Shown here one piece after another: positions 1 to 7,939 of a stretch of 53,481 nt of DNA (the stretch's first letter is position 1; each line of letters opens with the position of its first letter). The stretch lies in NCBI GenBank assembly GCA_947503655.1, contig CANNEP010000010.1, positions 1 to 53,481 of the forward strand, given 5' to 3'. The stretch is from an uncultured Microbacterium sp. (GTDB taxonomy: Bacteria; Actinomycetota; Actinomycetes; Actinomycetales; Microbacteriaceae). Below the pieces are notes generated by a model. It was not told the origin of the DNA, searched no databases, and saw only the letters and a program-made list of their open reading frames with translations. Position numbers and translations under genes: made by a program.

Positions 1-413
1 TATACGCAGGCACCGCCAACCCCACCATCCCCAACTTCGAAATCGAAGAATTCCTGCCAACTACTTGACGCGGGACAGGCGAAGCGGACGGGTACGCGGG
101 TGCCGTCCGGGTTGATGCCGTTCGTGGAATCGATGGCGGAGGAGAACGCTCCGGCCCATTCGATGCCTTCGATCCCGGCCATGCGGTTGAGGGCGTCGGC
201 GGTGACGCCGACGGAGTCCTCGGCACGGATGACGATGGAGCGGGTGCCGGCGGAGTCGATGGAGCCGAGGACGTTTTGTTCGGCGCCGACGGTGCGGCCG
301 GTGGTGAGCATGACGGCGAGGATCATGCCAGTGACCATGATGATCGTGACGATGGAGGCGACCGGCCCAGAACGGGCCGAGGCGAACGCTTCGCGAATGA
401 GCTGACCGGTCAT
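1..413 (-). CDS. ABC transporter permease (FtsX/MacB type), 3' end outside window or truncated
   Basis: Only the N-terminal part is present. The reading frame begins at ATG 413 and overlaps the ATPase stop as ATGA. The first 50 residues give a cytoplasmic start, a hydrophobic helix around residues 17-36 and a TTGRTVGAEQ-like stretch followed by an extracytoplasmic segment, as in MacB-type permeases whose periplasmic domain follows TM1. It would form the membrane part of an exporter with the two genes upstream. The last 23 or so residues before the window edge (below nt 70) have poorer codon usage and do not look like the family, while the opposite strand carries an open frame ending in a TGA at 66-68. 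The gene may therefore be truncated near nt 70 rather than simply cut by the window. Confidence 0.7.
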   Translation of the reverse strand, partial: MTGQLIREAFASARSGPVASIVTIIMVTGMILAVMLTTGRTVGAEQNVLGSIDSAGTRSIVIRAEDSVGVTADALNRMAGIEGIEWAGAFSSAIDSTNGINPDGTRVPVRFACPASSSWQEFFDFEVGDGGVGGACV

Positions 414-1072
414 AGGCGAATCTCGGTATCGCACACCGACGCGATCTCGGGTGAATGCGTCACGATAATGACCGCAGCTCCCGTGCGGGAGTGGTCATGC
501 AACGCTGAAACGACGAGGTCGGCGGTTGTGGGGTCGAGATTGCCGGTGGGCTCGTCCGCGAGCAGGATGCGCGGCGAGTTCAACAATACCCGGCACAGGG
601 CGATGCGCTGCGCTTGCCCGCCCGAGACCTGCCCCGGCTTGCGGCTGGGGGCCACATCAACACCGAATGTATCGAGCAGTTCGATTGCACGGTCGGTGAC
701 CGTGTGTCGTGGGACGCCGCGGTAGAGGGCGGTTTCGGTGACGTTGTCGAGCACGGTTCGGCTGGCGTCCAGGGCGGCGTCTTGAAATACGAACCCGAAC
801 TTGTCGGCGCCCAGGTTCGCACGCTGAGCCACATTCATCCGCGCCGTCGATTCACCATCTACGCGAATCTCACCCGCCTGCGGGTGCAGCATCAATCCGA
901 GCAAGTAGAGAAGCGTGGATTTACCGCGGCCACTCGGCCCGGTCAGCGCCGTCATGGTTCCAGGCTTAAAGTCCGCCGAAAACCCCTCCAAAATTGGTTT
1001 GCCTGCGATGCACTCGAACGTGACGTCTTCGGCTGCGAACAGCGTTTGTTGTGCTGTGTCGGGAAGGGTCAT
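410..1072 (-). CDS. ABC transporter ATP-binding protein (MacB/LolD-like)
   Basis: Complete 220-residue nucleotide-binding subunit. Walker A GPSGRGKST is at residues 45-53, the Q-loop at about residue 97, the signature SGGQ at 150-153 and Walker B ILLADEP at 169-175, followed by the GNLD D-loop typical of the MacB/LolD export subfamily. It starts at ATG 1072, overlapping the adaptor stop by 4 nt, and ends overlapping the permease start by 4 nt, so the three genes are translationally coupled. It would energise an exporter of a hydrophobic or peptide substrate. The substrate cannot be read from the sequence. Confidence 0.9.
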   Translation of the reverse strand: MTLPDTAQQTLFAAEDVTFECIAGKPILEGFSADFKPGTMTALTGPSGRGKSTLLYLLGLMLHPQAGEIRVDGESTARMNVAQRANLGADKFGFVFQDAALDASRTVLDNVTETALYRGVPRHTVTDRAIELLDTFGVDVAPSRKPGQVSGGQAQRIALCRVLLNSPRILLADEPTGNLDPTTADLVVSALHDHSRTGAAVIIVTHSPEIASVCDTEIRL

Positions 1073-2154
1073 TTGCTGCCACCGGCGCTGCCCGGAAGCC
1101 GCACCGATGTGCCCACGTCGACGCCCTCGACAACGCTCATGCCACGGGCCGCAGCGAGCACCGAAACCGGGTGGAGTGTACCGGCCTTGTCGATGACGCC
1201 GACCTTGCCGTCAGCGGAGGTCACCAAAGCCGCCGACGGAATCACAAGGCCGCTCACCGGTTCGACGGTCACGATCCGAGACGCAAGGCGGGCCTCCCCA
1301 ACAACGGGAATCTCCGCGCATGCGTCGAGGCAAATCGGGGTGGCGTCCGTGCCGGTGAGGTTGACGGTAATGGTCTGGGTTTCTGTGCTGCTGAGCTGGT
1401 CCGTGACGAATGCTTCCCACAGCGTTCCGCTCGGGCTCGTCACCTCCACGCGAGTACCCGTCGGCATCATCGCCGCCTGCCCGTCAGTCACCGGAATCGT
1501 AAACGACGGCGACGCCGGCAAGCCCTGCACGATGCTCTCCCCGCCCACCAGCGTGGCACCGCGAACGATTGTCTCCGCATCCAACGAAATGCGCGTCGGC
1601 AACGACGGCACAAAGATGATGTCTCCCGCGTCGACGGAGCCCGTCGCTTCCAGACCCAGCGACTTCTGCCACTCCTTGACCGCTGCGACCGTTCCCCAAC
1701 CCGCGTCACCATCAGCGACACCGTTGTAATGGCCCAGGTCGGCAAGCATCTGCTGCAACTGCGCCACATCCGCGCCCACAGACTTCTCACCAATCGAGCG
1801 ATACATCGGCACCGCACCCTGGGCGATCACAACCGGCCGCTCGTCAACGAAATACAGGACGGCACCCTGCGAAACCTCATCGCCCGCGGCTAAAGCCACC
1901 GACGTCACGACGCCCTGCGCACGGTTTTCACCAACCGGAACGGGCGTCCACTCGGCCACCGTGTTCAGGCTGATGCTCGAACCAACCTCACCACTCGTCA
2001 CCCCAACATACGTAAACGGCGACGCCGTCAACGGATCCTCAGCCGGCTTCACAACCGTCAACACCGCCCACGCCGCAGCCGCACCCACCATCACCAACAC
2101 AACACCAGCAACAACGCGCGAAACTACCTGCCCAGCTCGTTTACCCCTGGTCAT
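1069..2154 (-). CDS. Membrane-anchored efflux adaptor with peptidoglycan-binding domain
   Basis: 361 residues. A short basic N-terminus and a membrane helix at about residues 12-34 anchor an extracytoplasmic protein. Next come a lipoyl/barrel-sandwich-like segment with a GVVTSVALAAGDEV motif (about 80-95), a PG_binding_1 module (about 125-165, with ADLGHYNG and AVKEWQ), and HlyD/RND-adaptor-like beta domains to the C-terminus. This architecture is common in actinobacterial MacAB-like exporters, where the module would tether the adaptor to cell wall. ATG 2154 has a GAGGA ribosome-binding site. It is first in the operon, and the 194-nt divergent spacer to the lipoprotein must hold its promoter. 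Confidence 0.85.
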   Translation of the reverse strand: MTRGKRAGQVVSRVVAGVVLVMVGAAAAWAVLTVVKPAEDPLTASPFTYVGVTSGEVGSSISLNTVAEWTPVPVGENRAQGVVTSVALAAGDEVSQGAVLYFVDERPVVIAQGAVPMYRSIGEKSVGADVAQLQQMLADLGHYNGVADGDAGWGTVAAVKEWQKSLGLEATGSVDAGDIIFVPSLPTRISLDAETIVRGATLVGGESIVQGLPASPSFTIPVTDGQAAMMPTGTRVEVTSPSGTLWEAFVTDQLSSTETQTITVNLTGTDATPICLDACAEIPVVGEARLASRIVTVEPVSGLVIPSAALVTSADGKVGVIDKAGTLHPVSVLAAARGMSVVEGVDVGTSVRLPGSAGGSK

Positions 2155-2189
2155 GCATCCTCATCCACTCGTGCCGCGTGACGTTGCGT

Positions 2190-2215
2190 GAAGCCTACTT
2201 GAGGCTTCGTTTTAG
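2190..2215. other. Hairpin in the divergent spacer
   Basis: A 7-bp perfect stem, GAAGCCT (2190-2196) with AGGCTTC (2202-2208), and a 5-nt loop, followed on plus by a short T run. It lies 36 nt upstream of the adaptor start, so on the minus strand it would sit in the 5' leader of the exporter operon. It could be a terminator for a lost plus-strand gene or a leader hairpin. Confidence 0.35.
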
Positions 2216-2348
2216 TCTCCCTAGTTGCGTTGCAGACTACGTCATAGACCGAGCGGATTGCTCGATCATGTCTAAATCTTGACATTGCTCCCCCAGGTTT
2301 GTCGCCATGGGGCACAATCGATAAGACGGCTCAAAGAGGAGATCGTAT

Positions 2349-3014
2349 GTGGCCCGAACCCGGTGTAGTTTGAATCGCTTCACATCTGGAGTTCTGATCG
2401 CTGTCTTCGGGCTTACCCTCGTGGCTTGCTCCGCAACCACGCCCGAAGACAGTGGTCTGCCGATGTCTTCGGGTGGTCCAACCGCCTACGACGGGGAGGC
2501 CACCTACGACGCCGATCTCGACCTGTGGCTAGCTGACGGTTGGCCGGTACCTGACCCTTCTGCAACATTTGACCCGGACGCGCCGTACATATCTCCGCAA
2601 GAGGCGAACACCAAGCTCATGGCATGTCTCAGCGAAAATGGCTGGGATCTCAAGGCCGAAGGTACGACGAGCTACTCCGGAAACGTTCCGCCGGAGCAGT
2701 GGGAGTCATATAAGAGGGATCTCAAGGATTGCCTGATTCAGAACCGCATTGGGATTGACCCCGCCCCGCCGCTCACGCCCGAGCTCGCACGCAACGAATA
2801 CGAGGCCCAACAACAGACGCGCAGCTGCCTCGTTAGTCTCGGCCTCACACCACCGGAGTTGCCGAGTTACCCAGTCTATGAGGACTCATTACTGGTAGAT
2901 CAAGTTGCGACCTCGATCTACGATCTTGCTTTGGAAGCGGGGCTCGACCTCACGACTGATCCCAGCTATCAAGGGAGTTGTCCCGACCCGATGAACACCT
3001 GGGGGCGGAACTAA
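2349..3014 (+). CDS. Putative lipoprotein of unknown function
   Basis: 221 residues with GTG start at 2349, chosen because a GAGGAG ribosome-binding site lies 7 nt upstream and the frame begins directly with a signal peptide. A hydrophobic core at about residues 13-26 ends in the lipobox LVAC, so the mature protein would be a diacylglyceryl lipoprotein on the outer face of the membrane. The remainder is acidic and Pro/Tyr rich, with paired cysteines in a repeated pattern (ACLSENGWDLK, DCLIQNRIG, SCLVSLGL, GSCPDP). Such small cysteine-containing actinobacterial lipoproteins have no assigned function. It is monocistronic, and its TAA is part of a large palindrome. Confidence 0.7.
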   Translation: MARTRCSLNRFTSGVLIAVFGLTLVACSATTPEDSGLPMSSGGPTAYDGEATYDADLDLWLADGWPVPDPSATFDPDAPYISPQEANTKLMACLSENGWDLKAEGTTSYSGNVPPEQWESYKRDLKDCLIQNRIGIDPAPPLTPELARNEYEAQQQTRSCLVSLGLTPPELPSYPVYEDSLLVDQVATSIYDLALEAGLDLTTDPSYQGSCPDPMNTWGRN

Positions 3015-3062
3015 TGCGATGTGCGGGGCAGAACCACGTGGTTCCGCCCCGCACATCGCATT
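3013..3062. terminator. 50-nt near-perfect palindrome overlapping the lipoprotein stop codon
   Basis: Arms 3013-3037 and 3038-3062 are complementary over 25 bp with a single A/G mismatch and no loop. The centre is GAACCAC/GTGGTTC. It lies between two plus-strand genes and probably acts as a factor-independent terminator, although there is no clear T run. The right arm contains TGGTTCCG. Confidence 0.6.
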
Positions 3063-3096
3063 GGCGCCGTTCGAAAGCGCTTCCGACAGCAGGCAT

Positions 3097-3102
3097 TAGG
3101 CT
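3097..3102 (+). promoter_or_regulatory. -10 element TAGGCT, leaderless-type promoter for the ATP-grasp gene
   Basis: TAGGCT is separated from ATG 3109 by 6 nt, and no ribosome-binding site is visible. Transcription would start at or within a base or two of the ATG. Confidence 0.55.
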
Positions 3103-3108
3103 CCATTT

Positions 3109-4761
3109 ATGGCAGATCTGTTTGACGGTTATGACGCAGTCACCCCGCGAACCACCGTGGGCGGTGTGCCGGCGTTCGATGAGATGTTTGAGAACGGCGA
3201 CACGACAAAACCCCGCGCCCCCTATGCCGAATTGCATCGCACGCTTGCGGAGATGACGCAGGATGATTTGCGCGGCCGCACCGATGCGCTGGCGAAGTCT
3301 TATCTTGCGCAGGGTGTGACGTTCGACTTTGCAGGTGAGGAAAGGCCGTTCCCGATCGACGCGGTGCCGCGCATCATTCAGTACGACGAGTGGTCGCGCA
3401 TCGAGCAGGGCATCAAACAGCGTGTAAAGGCCCTCGAAGCATTCTTGGACGACGTTTACGGTCGCCAGAACGCGGTGCGCGATGGTGTGATTCCGGCGCG
3501 ATTGATTGCGTCGAGCCAGTATTTCTACCGCCAGGCGGCGGGTATTCCCACGAGCAACGGTGTGCGCATTCACGTCTCCGGCATCGACCTCATTCGCGAC
3601 GAGCACGGCGAAATGCGGGTGCTCGAAGACAACGTGCGCGTGCCGAGTGGTGTGAGCTATGTGATTTCGAACCGTCGGGTGATGGCGCAGACGCTGCCCG
3701 AGCTGTTCGTGTCGATGCGTATTCGCCCGGTCGGTGACTACCCGCACAAGTTGCTCGCATCGCTTCGGGCGGCGGCACCGCACGGTGTCGATGACCCGAA
3801 TATCGTCGTGCTGACCCCGGGCGTCTACAACTCGGCCTACTTCGAACACACCCTGCTCGCGCGCCTCATGGGTGTCGAGCTGGTGGAGGGTCGCGACCTG
3901 TTCTGTGTCGGCGGCAAGGTGTTTATGCGCACGACCCGCGGACCCCGCCGCGTCGACGTGATCTACCGTCGCGTTGACGATGACTACCTGGACCCGCGCC
4001 AGTTCCGCGCCGACTCGATGCTGGGCTCGCCCGGCATTCTGCTCGCAGCGCGCCTCGGCAACGTCACGATCGCGAACGCGGTCGGCAACGGTGTCGCCGA
4101 TGACAAGCTCGTCTACACGTACGTGCCCGACCTCATTCGCTACTACCTCGGTGAAGAGCCGCTGTTGAGGAACGTCGACACGTGGCGTTTGGAAGAGCCA
4201 AAGGCCCTGGAAGAGGTTCTCGACCGACTCGACGAACTCGTCGTGAAGCCGGTCGATGGTTCCGGTGGCAAAGGCCTCGTCGTCGGCCCTGATGCGTCGA
4301 AGCAAGAGCTCGATGAGCTGCGCAAGCGTCTGATCGCCGACCCGCGCGGCTGGATCGCCCAGCCCGTCGTGATGCTGTCGACGATTCCAACGCTCGTCGA
4401 GGATGGCGTTCGCCCCCGTCACGCTGACCTGCGCCCATTCGCCGTGAATGACGGTGAGGATGTCTGGGTGCTGCCGGGCGGCCTGACCCGTGTGGCGCTG
4501 CCGGAGGGTCGCCTGGTCGTGAACTCAAGTCAGGGGGGCGGCTCGAAAGACACCTGGATTACGGGTGGCGCGGCCCCGACGGCGACCGAATATCACTCGG
4601 AAGAATCGATCGCGGCGCTCGTGCAGGATCAGGCGTCGGTGCCGACGTCTGAGGCGGTCATTTACGAAGACCAGGGCGAGCCGATGCACTCACCGCAAGA
4701 TGATGGTTCCGATCGCTCAGAACAACAGGAGCAACAGCAACAGATGGAGGCATCATGCTGA
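3109..4761 (+). CDS. Circularly permuted ATP-grasp family protein
   Basis: 550 residues matching the CP_ATPgrasp family (former DUF404/DUF407). Visible hallmarks are the early EERPFPIDAVPRII segment, the RVLEDN-V-R-PSG-like region near residues 168-182, and a glycine-rich nucleotide-binding loop VVKPVDGSGGKGLVVGP at about 376-392, followed by the WIAQP and LRPFAV blocks. ATP-grasp enzymes form carbon-nitrogen bonds through acyl-phosphates, and this permuted group is predicted to make a peptide or amide product. The C-terminus is a Gln/Glu/Ser-rich low-complexity tail of about 20 residues. The stop overlaps the next start by 7 nt. This is the first gene of a three-gene operon with alpha-E and transglutaminase proteins. 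The substrate is unknown. Confidence 0.88.
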   Translation: MADLFDGYDAVTPRTTVGGVPAFDEMFENGDTTKPRAPYAELHRTLAEMTQDDLRGRTDALAKSYLAQGVTFDFAGEERPFPIDAVPRIIQYDEWSRIEQGIKQRVKALEAFLDDVYGRQNAVRDGVIPARLIASSQYFYRQAAGIPTSNGVRIHVSGIDLIRDEHGEMRVLEDNVRVPSGVSYVISNRRVMAQTLPELFVSMRIRPVGDYPHKLLASLRAAAPHGVDDPNIVVLTPGVYNSAYFEHTLLARLMGVELVEGRDLFCVGGKVFMRTTRGPRRVDVIYRRVDDDYLDPRQFRADSMLGSPGILLAARLGNVTIANAVGNGVADDKLVYTYVPDLIRYYLGEEPLLRNVDTWRLEEPKALEEVLDRLDELVVKPVDGSGGKGLVVGPDASKQELDELRKRLIADPRGWIAQPVVMLSTIPTLVEDGVRPRHADLRPFAVNDGEDVWVLPGGLTRVALPEGRLVVNSSQGGGSKDTWITGGAAPTATEYHSEESIAALVQDQASVPTSEAVIYEDQGEPMHSPQDDGSDRSEQQEQQQQMEASC

Positions 4762-5687
4762 GTCGTATTGCCGAGAGCCTGTTCTGGATCGGCCGCTACA
4801 TTGAGCGTGCCGACGGTACCGCCCGCATTCTTGATGTGCACCTGCAGCTGTTGTTGGAAGACCCGTGGATCCACGAGCCGACGGCCTGCCGTTCGCTGCT
4901 TGGCGTGATGGGGTCGGCGCCAGCTGACCCGACGGTTGAGGTCACTCGCCGCGATGTGTTGGCGACGCTCGCAATCGACCGCACCGCGCCGTCGAGCATC
5001 GCGTTTGCGCTGAATGCGGCGCGTGAAAATGCACGTCGTGCGCGTGAGATTGTGTCGACCGATCTCTGGGAGATTCTCAACACGACGAACGCCGGCATGC
5101 CGAAGCGCCTCTACAACGACCGGGCGCACGACTTCTTTCAGTGGGTGCGCGAGCGGTCGGCGTTGGCGGTCGGAACCGTGGACTCGTCGACGAGTCGGGA
5201 TGAGGCTTGGCAATTCTTTATGTTGGGTCGTGCGATTGAACGCACCGACATGACGGCGCGGTTGCTTGCGACGCGGTCGCTGACGGAGGAGTCGGGGCCG
5301 AGCTGGACGACAATTCTGCGTTCGTGTGGTGCCTACGAAGCCTACGTGCGCACGTATCGCGGCATGCCGTCGAGCCGCAACGCGGCGGAGTTCTTGCTGC
5401 TGGATCGTCTGTTTCCGCGCTCGATCATCTACTCGATCTCGACGGCAGAGAACTGCATGAGCGAGATCGACCCGGGCCGTGACCGCGTCGGCCACTCGAA
5501 CAGCGTGCTGCGTGCCCTCGGCCGCATGCGCAATGACCTGGAGTACAGCCCCATTTCGGAGATTCTGGCTGAATTGCCGGTGCACATGGAGCGGGTGCAA
5601 GCGGTGACCCGCGAGGCGTCGAACGCCATTCGTCAACGGTTCTTCCCCACGCAGGCCGAGCCGAGCTGGATCGGAGAGAACTCATGA
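4755..5687 (+). CDS. Alpha-E domain-containing protein (DUF403)
   Basis: 310 residues, predicted all-helical. It begins with the family hallmark MLSRIAESLFWIGRYIERAD and contains AREN-RR, WE-LN, LGRAIERTDMTARLL and the SIxENC motifs characteristic of the alpha-E (DUF403) family, full length. The family is almost always encoded beside a permuted ATP-grasp protein and a transglutaminase-like protein, and is thought to be a partner or second catalytic unit of the same peptide-forming system. Its biochemistry is not established. It overlaps the upstream stop by 7 nt and the transglutaminase start by 4 nt, so the three proteins are probably made in equal amounts. Confidence 0.9.
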   Translation: MLSRIAESLFWIGRYIERADGTARILDVHLQLLLEDPWIHEPTACRSLLGVMGSAPADPTVEVTRRDVLATLAIDRTAPSSIAFALNAARENARRAREIVSTDLWEILNTTNAGMPKRLYNDRAHDFFQWVRERSALAVGTVDSSTSRDEAWQFFMLGRAIERTDMTARLLATRSLTEESGPSWTTILRSCGAYEAYVRTYRGMPSSRNAAEFLLLDRLFPRSIIYSISTAENCMSEIDPGRDRVGHSNSVLRALGRMRNDLEYSPISEILAELPVHMERVQAVTREASNAIRQRFFPTQAEPSWIGENS

Positions 5688-6529
5688 AGCGCCTACGCAT
5701 CGAACACATCACGGGGTTCCGGTATCCGACCGATGCGACCGCGTCGTACAACGAAGCCCGCATGATGCCGATCACGACAGATTCGCAGTTCGTGCTGACG
5801 AGTTCGCTCGACATTCAGCCCAATACATCGGTGAATCAGTACGTCGACTACTTCGGCACCCGTGTCGCGTCGTTCGACGTGCTGTCGCCGCACAGTGAGT
5901 TAAACATCACGGCGCGCAGCCTCGTTGAGGTGCGTGAGCGTCCGCTGGAACACCCGGATCTGACGTGGGACGAGCTGGCGGCTGACGCCGAGCGTTCGGT
6001 CGACACCGTTGAGAAGCTCATGCAGACGAACCGCACGGAACCACATGATGATGTGCGCGCGCTGGCTCGGGAGATTGCCAACAAGTACGACAATCCGTCG
6101 GAGGCCGCGCACGCGATTTGTGTCGCCGTGTACGACGCCGTCGAATATGTATCGGGTGTGACCGGAGTGCTGACCACGGCTGCGGAGGCGTGGGAGGCCC
6201 GCAAGGGTGTGTGCCAAGACATGGCGCACATCTCGATCGGCGCGCTGCGTTCGGTGGGTATTCCGGCGCGCTACGTTTCGGGATATTTGCACCCGAAGCC
6301 CAACGCTGAGGTGGGCGAGCCCGTCAAGGGCGAGTCGCACGCGTGGGTGGAGTGGTACGCCAACGGGTGGCGCGGGTTCGATCCGACGAACAACATCGAG
6401 ATTGGCGATCGCCATGTGCTGGTGGGCCGCGGCCGCGACTACAACGACGTGCCGCCACTGCGTGGTGTGTTTGCCGGGCCCTCGAAGTCGCAGTTGTTCG
6501 TGACGGTGACGATCACGCGCGAGGCGTAG
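5684..6529 (+). CDS. Transglutaminase-like cysteine protease family protein
   Basis: 281 residues. An N-terminal beta domain of the Bact_transglu_N type (residues 1 to about 85) precedes a transglutaminase core. The catalytic triad is visible: Cys in KGVCQDMAH (about residue 177), His in SHAWVEWY (about 219) and Asp in GFDPTN (about 233). Bacterial members act as proteases or amide hydrolases as well as cross-linkers. In this operon it may release or process the product of the ATP-grasp/alpha-E pair. No signal peptide is present, so it is cytoplasmic. The ATGA overlap with the preceding gene shows operon structure. Confidence 0.9.
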   Translation: MKRLRIEHITGFRYPTDATASYNEARMMPITTDSQFVLTSSLDIQPNTSVNQYVDYFGTRVASFDVLSPHSELNITARSLVEVRERPLEHPDLTWDELAADAERSVDTVEKLMQTNRTEPHDDVRALAREIANKYDNPSEAAHAICVAVYDAVEYVSGVTGVLTTAAEAWEARKGVCQDMAHISIGALRSVGIPARYVSGYLHPKPNAEVGEPVKGESHAWVEWYANGWRGFDPTNNIEIGDRHVLVGRGRDYNDVPPLRGVFAGPSKSQLFVTVTITREA

Positions 6530-6672
6530 GCGGAGTGGCCGCTATGCGGTGATGGGTATTGCTGTAGACGCCAGGGTGATCCCTGAATGGTCGGCCGGGC
6601 GTTCTGGGGAAAATCAGCGGAAATTGCGGGTTGTCCTCCTCTGCGTCGCACCGGTTTCGTAACCCTCGCATG

Positions 6673-6687
6673 TTGCAGTGAATGCAA
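6673..6687. repeat. Inverted-repeat site TTGCA-N5-TGCAA, copy 1
   Basis: TTGCAGTGAATGCAA is a palindrome with 5-bp arms. It matches the copy at 6812-6826 in ten arm positions plus some central bases. Both are upstream of the recombinase gene. They are candidate binding sites for the recombinase or the XRE protein. Confidence 0.45.
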
Positions 6688-6811
6688 CTGTCCGTGCTTG
6701 CAATCGATACCTATTCGGCTCCTTCGGTGTCGAAGTGTTCCGACCATAACAGCGTGATCTCGCGGATGCGGAGATCTGGGTTGACACAGTGATGCACTGT
6801 CCCATACTTTG

Positions 6812-6826
6812 TTGCATCTAATGCAA
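6812..6826. repeat. Inverted-repeat site TTGCA-N5-TGCAA, copy 2
   Basis: TTGCATCTAATGCAA has perfect 6-bp arms and lies 139 nt from copy 1 in the same orientation, just before the TAG that opens the recombinase frame. The two imperfect-dyad copies resemble the paired arms of tyrosine-recombinase core sites or a dimeric repressor operator. Confidence 0.45.
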
Positions 6827-6916
6827 GATTTTTAGGCTTCTCCAGCGGCGCTTCGGCTGATCACGTCAGCATCGAACGTCGCACTGGCGAACACGGAAGC
6901 GCAGGTTTTCAGTGCG

Positions 6917-7939
6917 ATGATCGATGGTTGGCGGAACCAGCAGCTGTCGCGCGGGCTCCGTGAGCAGACGATCCGGAACCGGACGGCGACGGTGACACGG
7001 TTCCGTGATTTCGTGGACAAACCGCCTTGGAGGTGGACTGTCGCGGATGTGGATGAGTTCACTGCTCAGTCTGGCGGTCGCACTCGGACGTTGTCGACGA
7101 TGCGCGCCAACCATGGGTCTATCCGTGGGTTCTGTGACTACCTCACGAACCCGTTGTACGACTGGATGGAGATCTGCGATCGCGAGTTTGGGGAGGTCCC
7201 TTCGCAGGTGTGCCTGCCGTGGAACACGGTGGCGCACCGGTTCGAGTTCGAAGGCGATGGGAAGCGTCGCCCGTTCACGTACGACGAGATCGAGCGCCTG
7301 TTCGATACGGCCGACGCCCGCGTCGAGCTGCTCGTGAGTTCCGGGCGAAAGGGTGCGCTCGGCGCGTTGCGGGATGCCCAGTTGCTGAAGACGGTCTACG
7401 CGTTCGGTCTGCGCCGCACTGAGGCGGTGATGCTCGATACCGTCGATTTGCACCACAACGCGAAGATGCGCCAGTGGGGCCGCTACGGCGCGGTCCACGT
7501 GCGATGGGCGAAGGCGGCGGGCGGTGGCGCGCCACGACGTCGCACGGTGCTGCTGGTGCCGGAATTCGACTGGTGGGTCCCCGGCATGCAGCAATGGCTC
7601 GAGCAGGCCCGGGCCCGTTTCGCGCCCGGAGACGACCTCGACGCGCTCTGGGTGACCGAGCGCCGCACGCGTCTGTCTGCTGCGTATCTCGATCGGAGGT
7701 TCGCAGAGTTGCGTGATGAAGCCGGCCTGTCGAAGGACCTGACGTTGCACAGCCTCCGGCACTCCTATGTCACGCACCTTCTGGAGTTCGGGTACGCCGA
7801 TCGATTCGTCCAAGAGCAGGTCGGGCATATGCATGCCTCGACGACCTCGATCTACGCCTCCGTCAGCTCGGACTACAAGAACCGTGTGCTCGCCGAAGCG
7901 CTGAAGGCCCTCATCGAAGGAGAAGCTGATGACCGTTGA
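6917..7939 (+). CDS. Tyrosine-type site-specific recombinase/integrase
   Basis: 340 residues from ATG 6917. A SAM-like core-binding domain (about 1-100) is followed by the catalytic domain with all expected residues: Arg in FGLRRTE (about 163), Lys region near 195, HSLRHSY giving His and Arg (about 277-281), GHMH (about 303) and the nucleophile Tyr in SIYASV (about 312). It would cut and rejoin DNA to move the surrounding island. The frame is open upstream to TAG 6833-6835 and the extra residues (ending NTEAQVFSAM) read like protein, but no ATG or GTG is available there, so the true start may be CTG, lost, or as given. The XRE gene overlaps its end by 11 nt. Confidence 0.88.
   Translation: MIDGWRNQQLSRGLREQTIRNRTATVTRFRDFVDKPPWRWTVADVDEFTAQSGGRTRTLSTMRANHGSIRGFCDYLTNPLYDWMEICDREFGEVPSQVCLPWNTVAHRFEFEGDGKRRPFTYDEIERLFDTADARVELLVSSGRKGALGALRDAQLLKTVYAFGLRRTEAVMLDTVDLHHNAKMRQWGRYGAVHVRWAKAAGGGAPRRRTVLLVPEFDWWVPGMQQWLEQARARFAPGDDLDALWVTERRTRLSAAYLDRRFAELRDEAGLSKDLTLHSLRHSYVTHLLEFGYADRFVQEQVGHMHASTTSIYASVSSDYKNRVLAEALKALIEGEADDR

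Larger units (their letters stand above)
6530..6916. other. Intergenic left edge of the mobile island
   Basis: This 387-nt stretch carries no gene I can support. It is less GC rich than its surroundings and contains two matching 15-bp inverted repeats (6673-6687 and 6812-6826), plus an in-frame extension of the recombinase open back to TAG 6833-6835. The junction between chromosome and element probably lies here. I see no clear direct repeat with the other end of the island. Confidence 0.5.
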
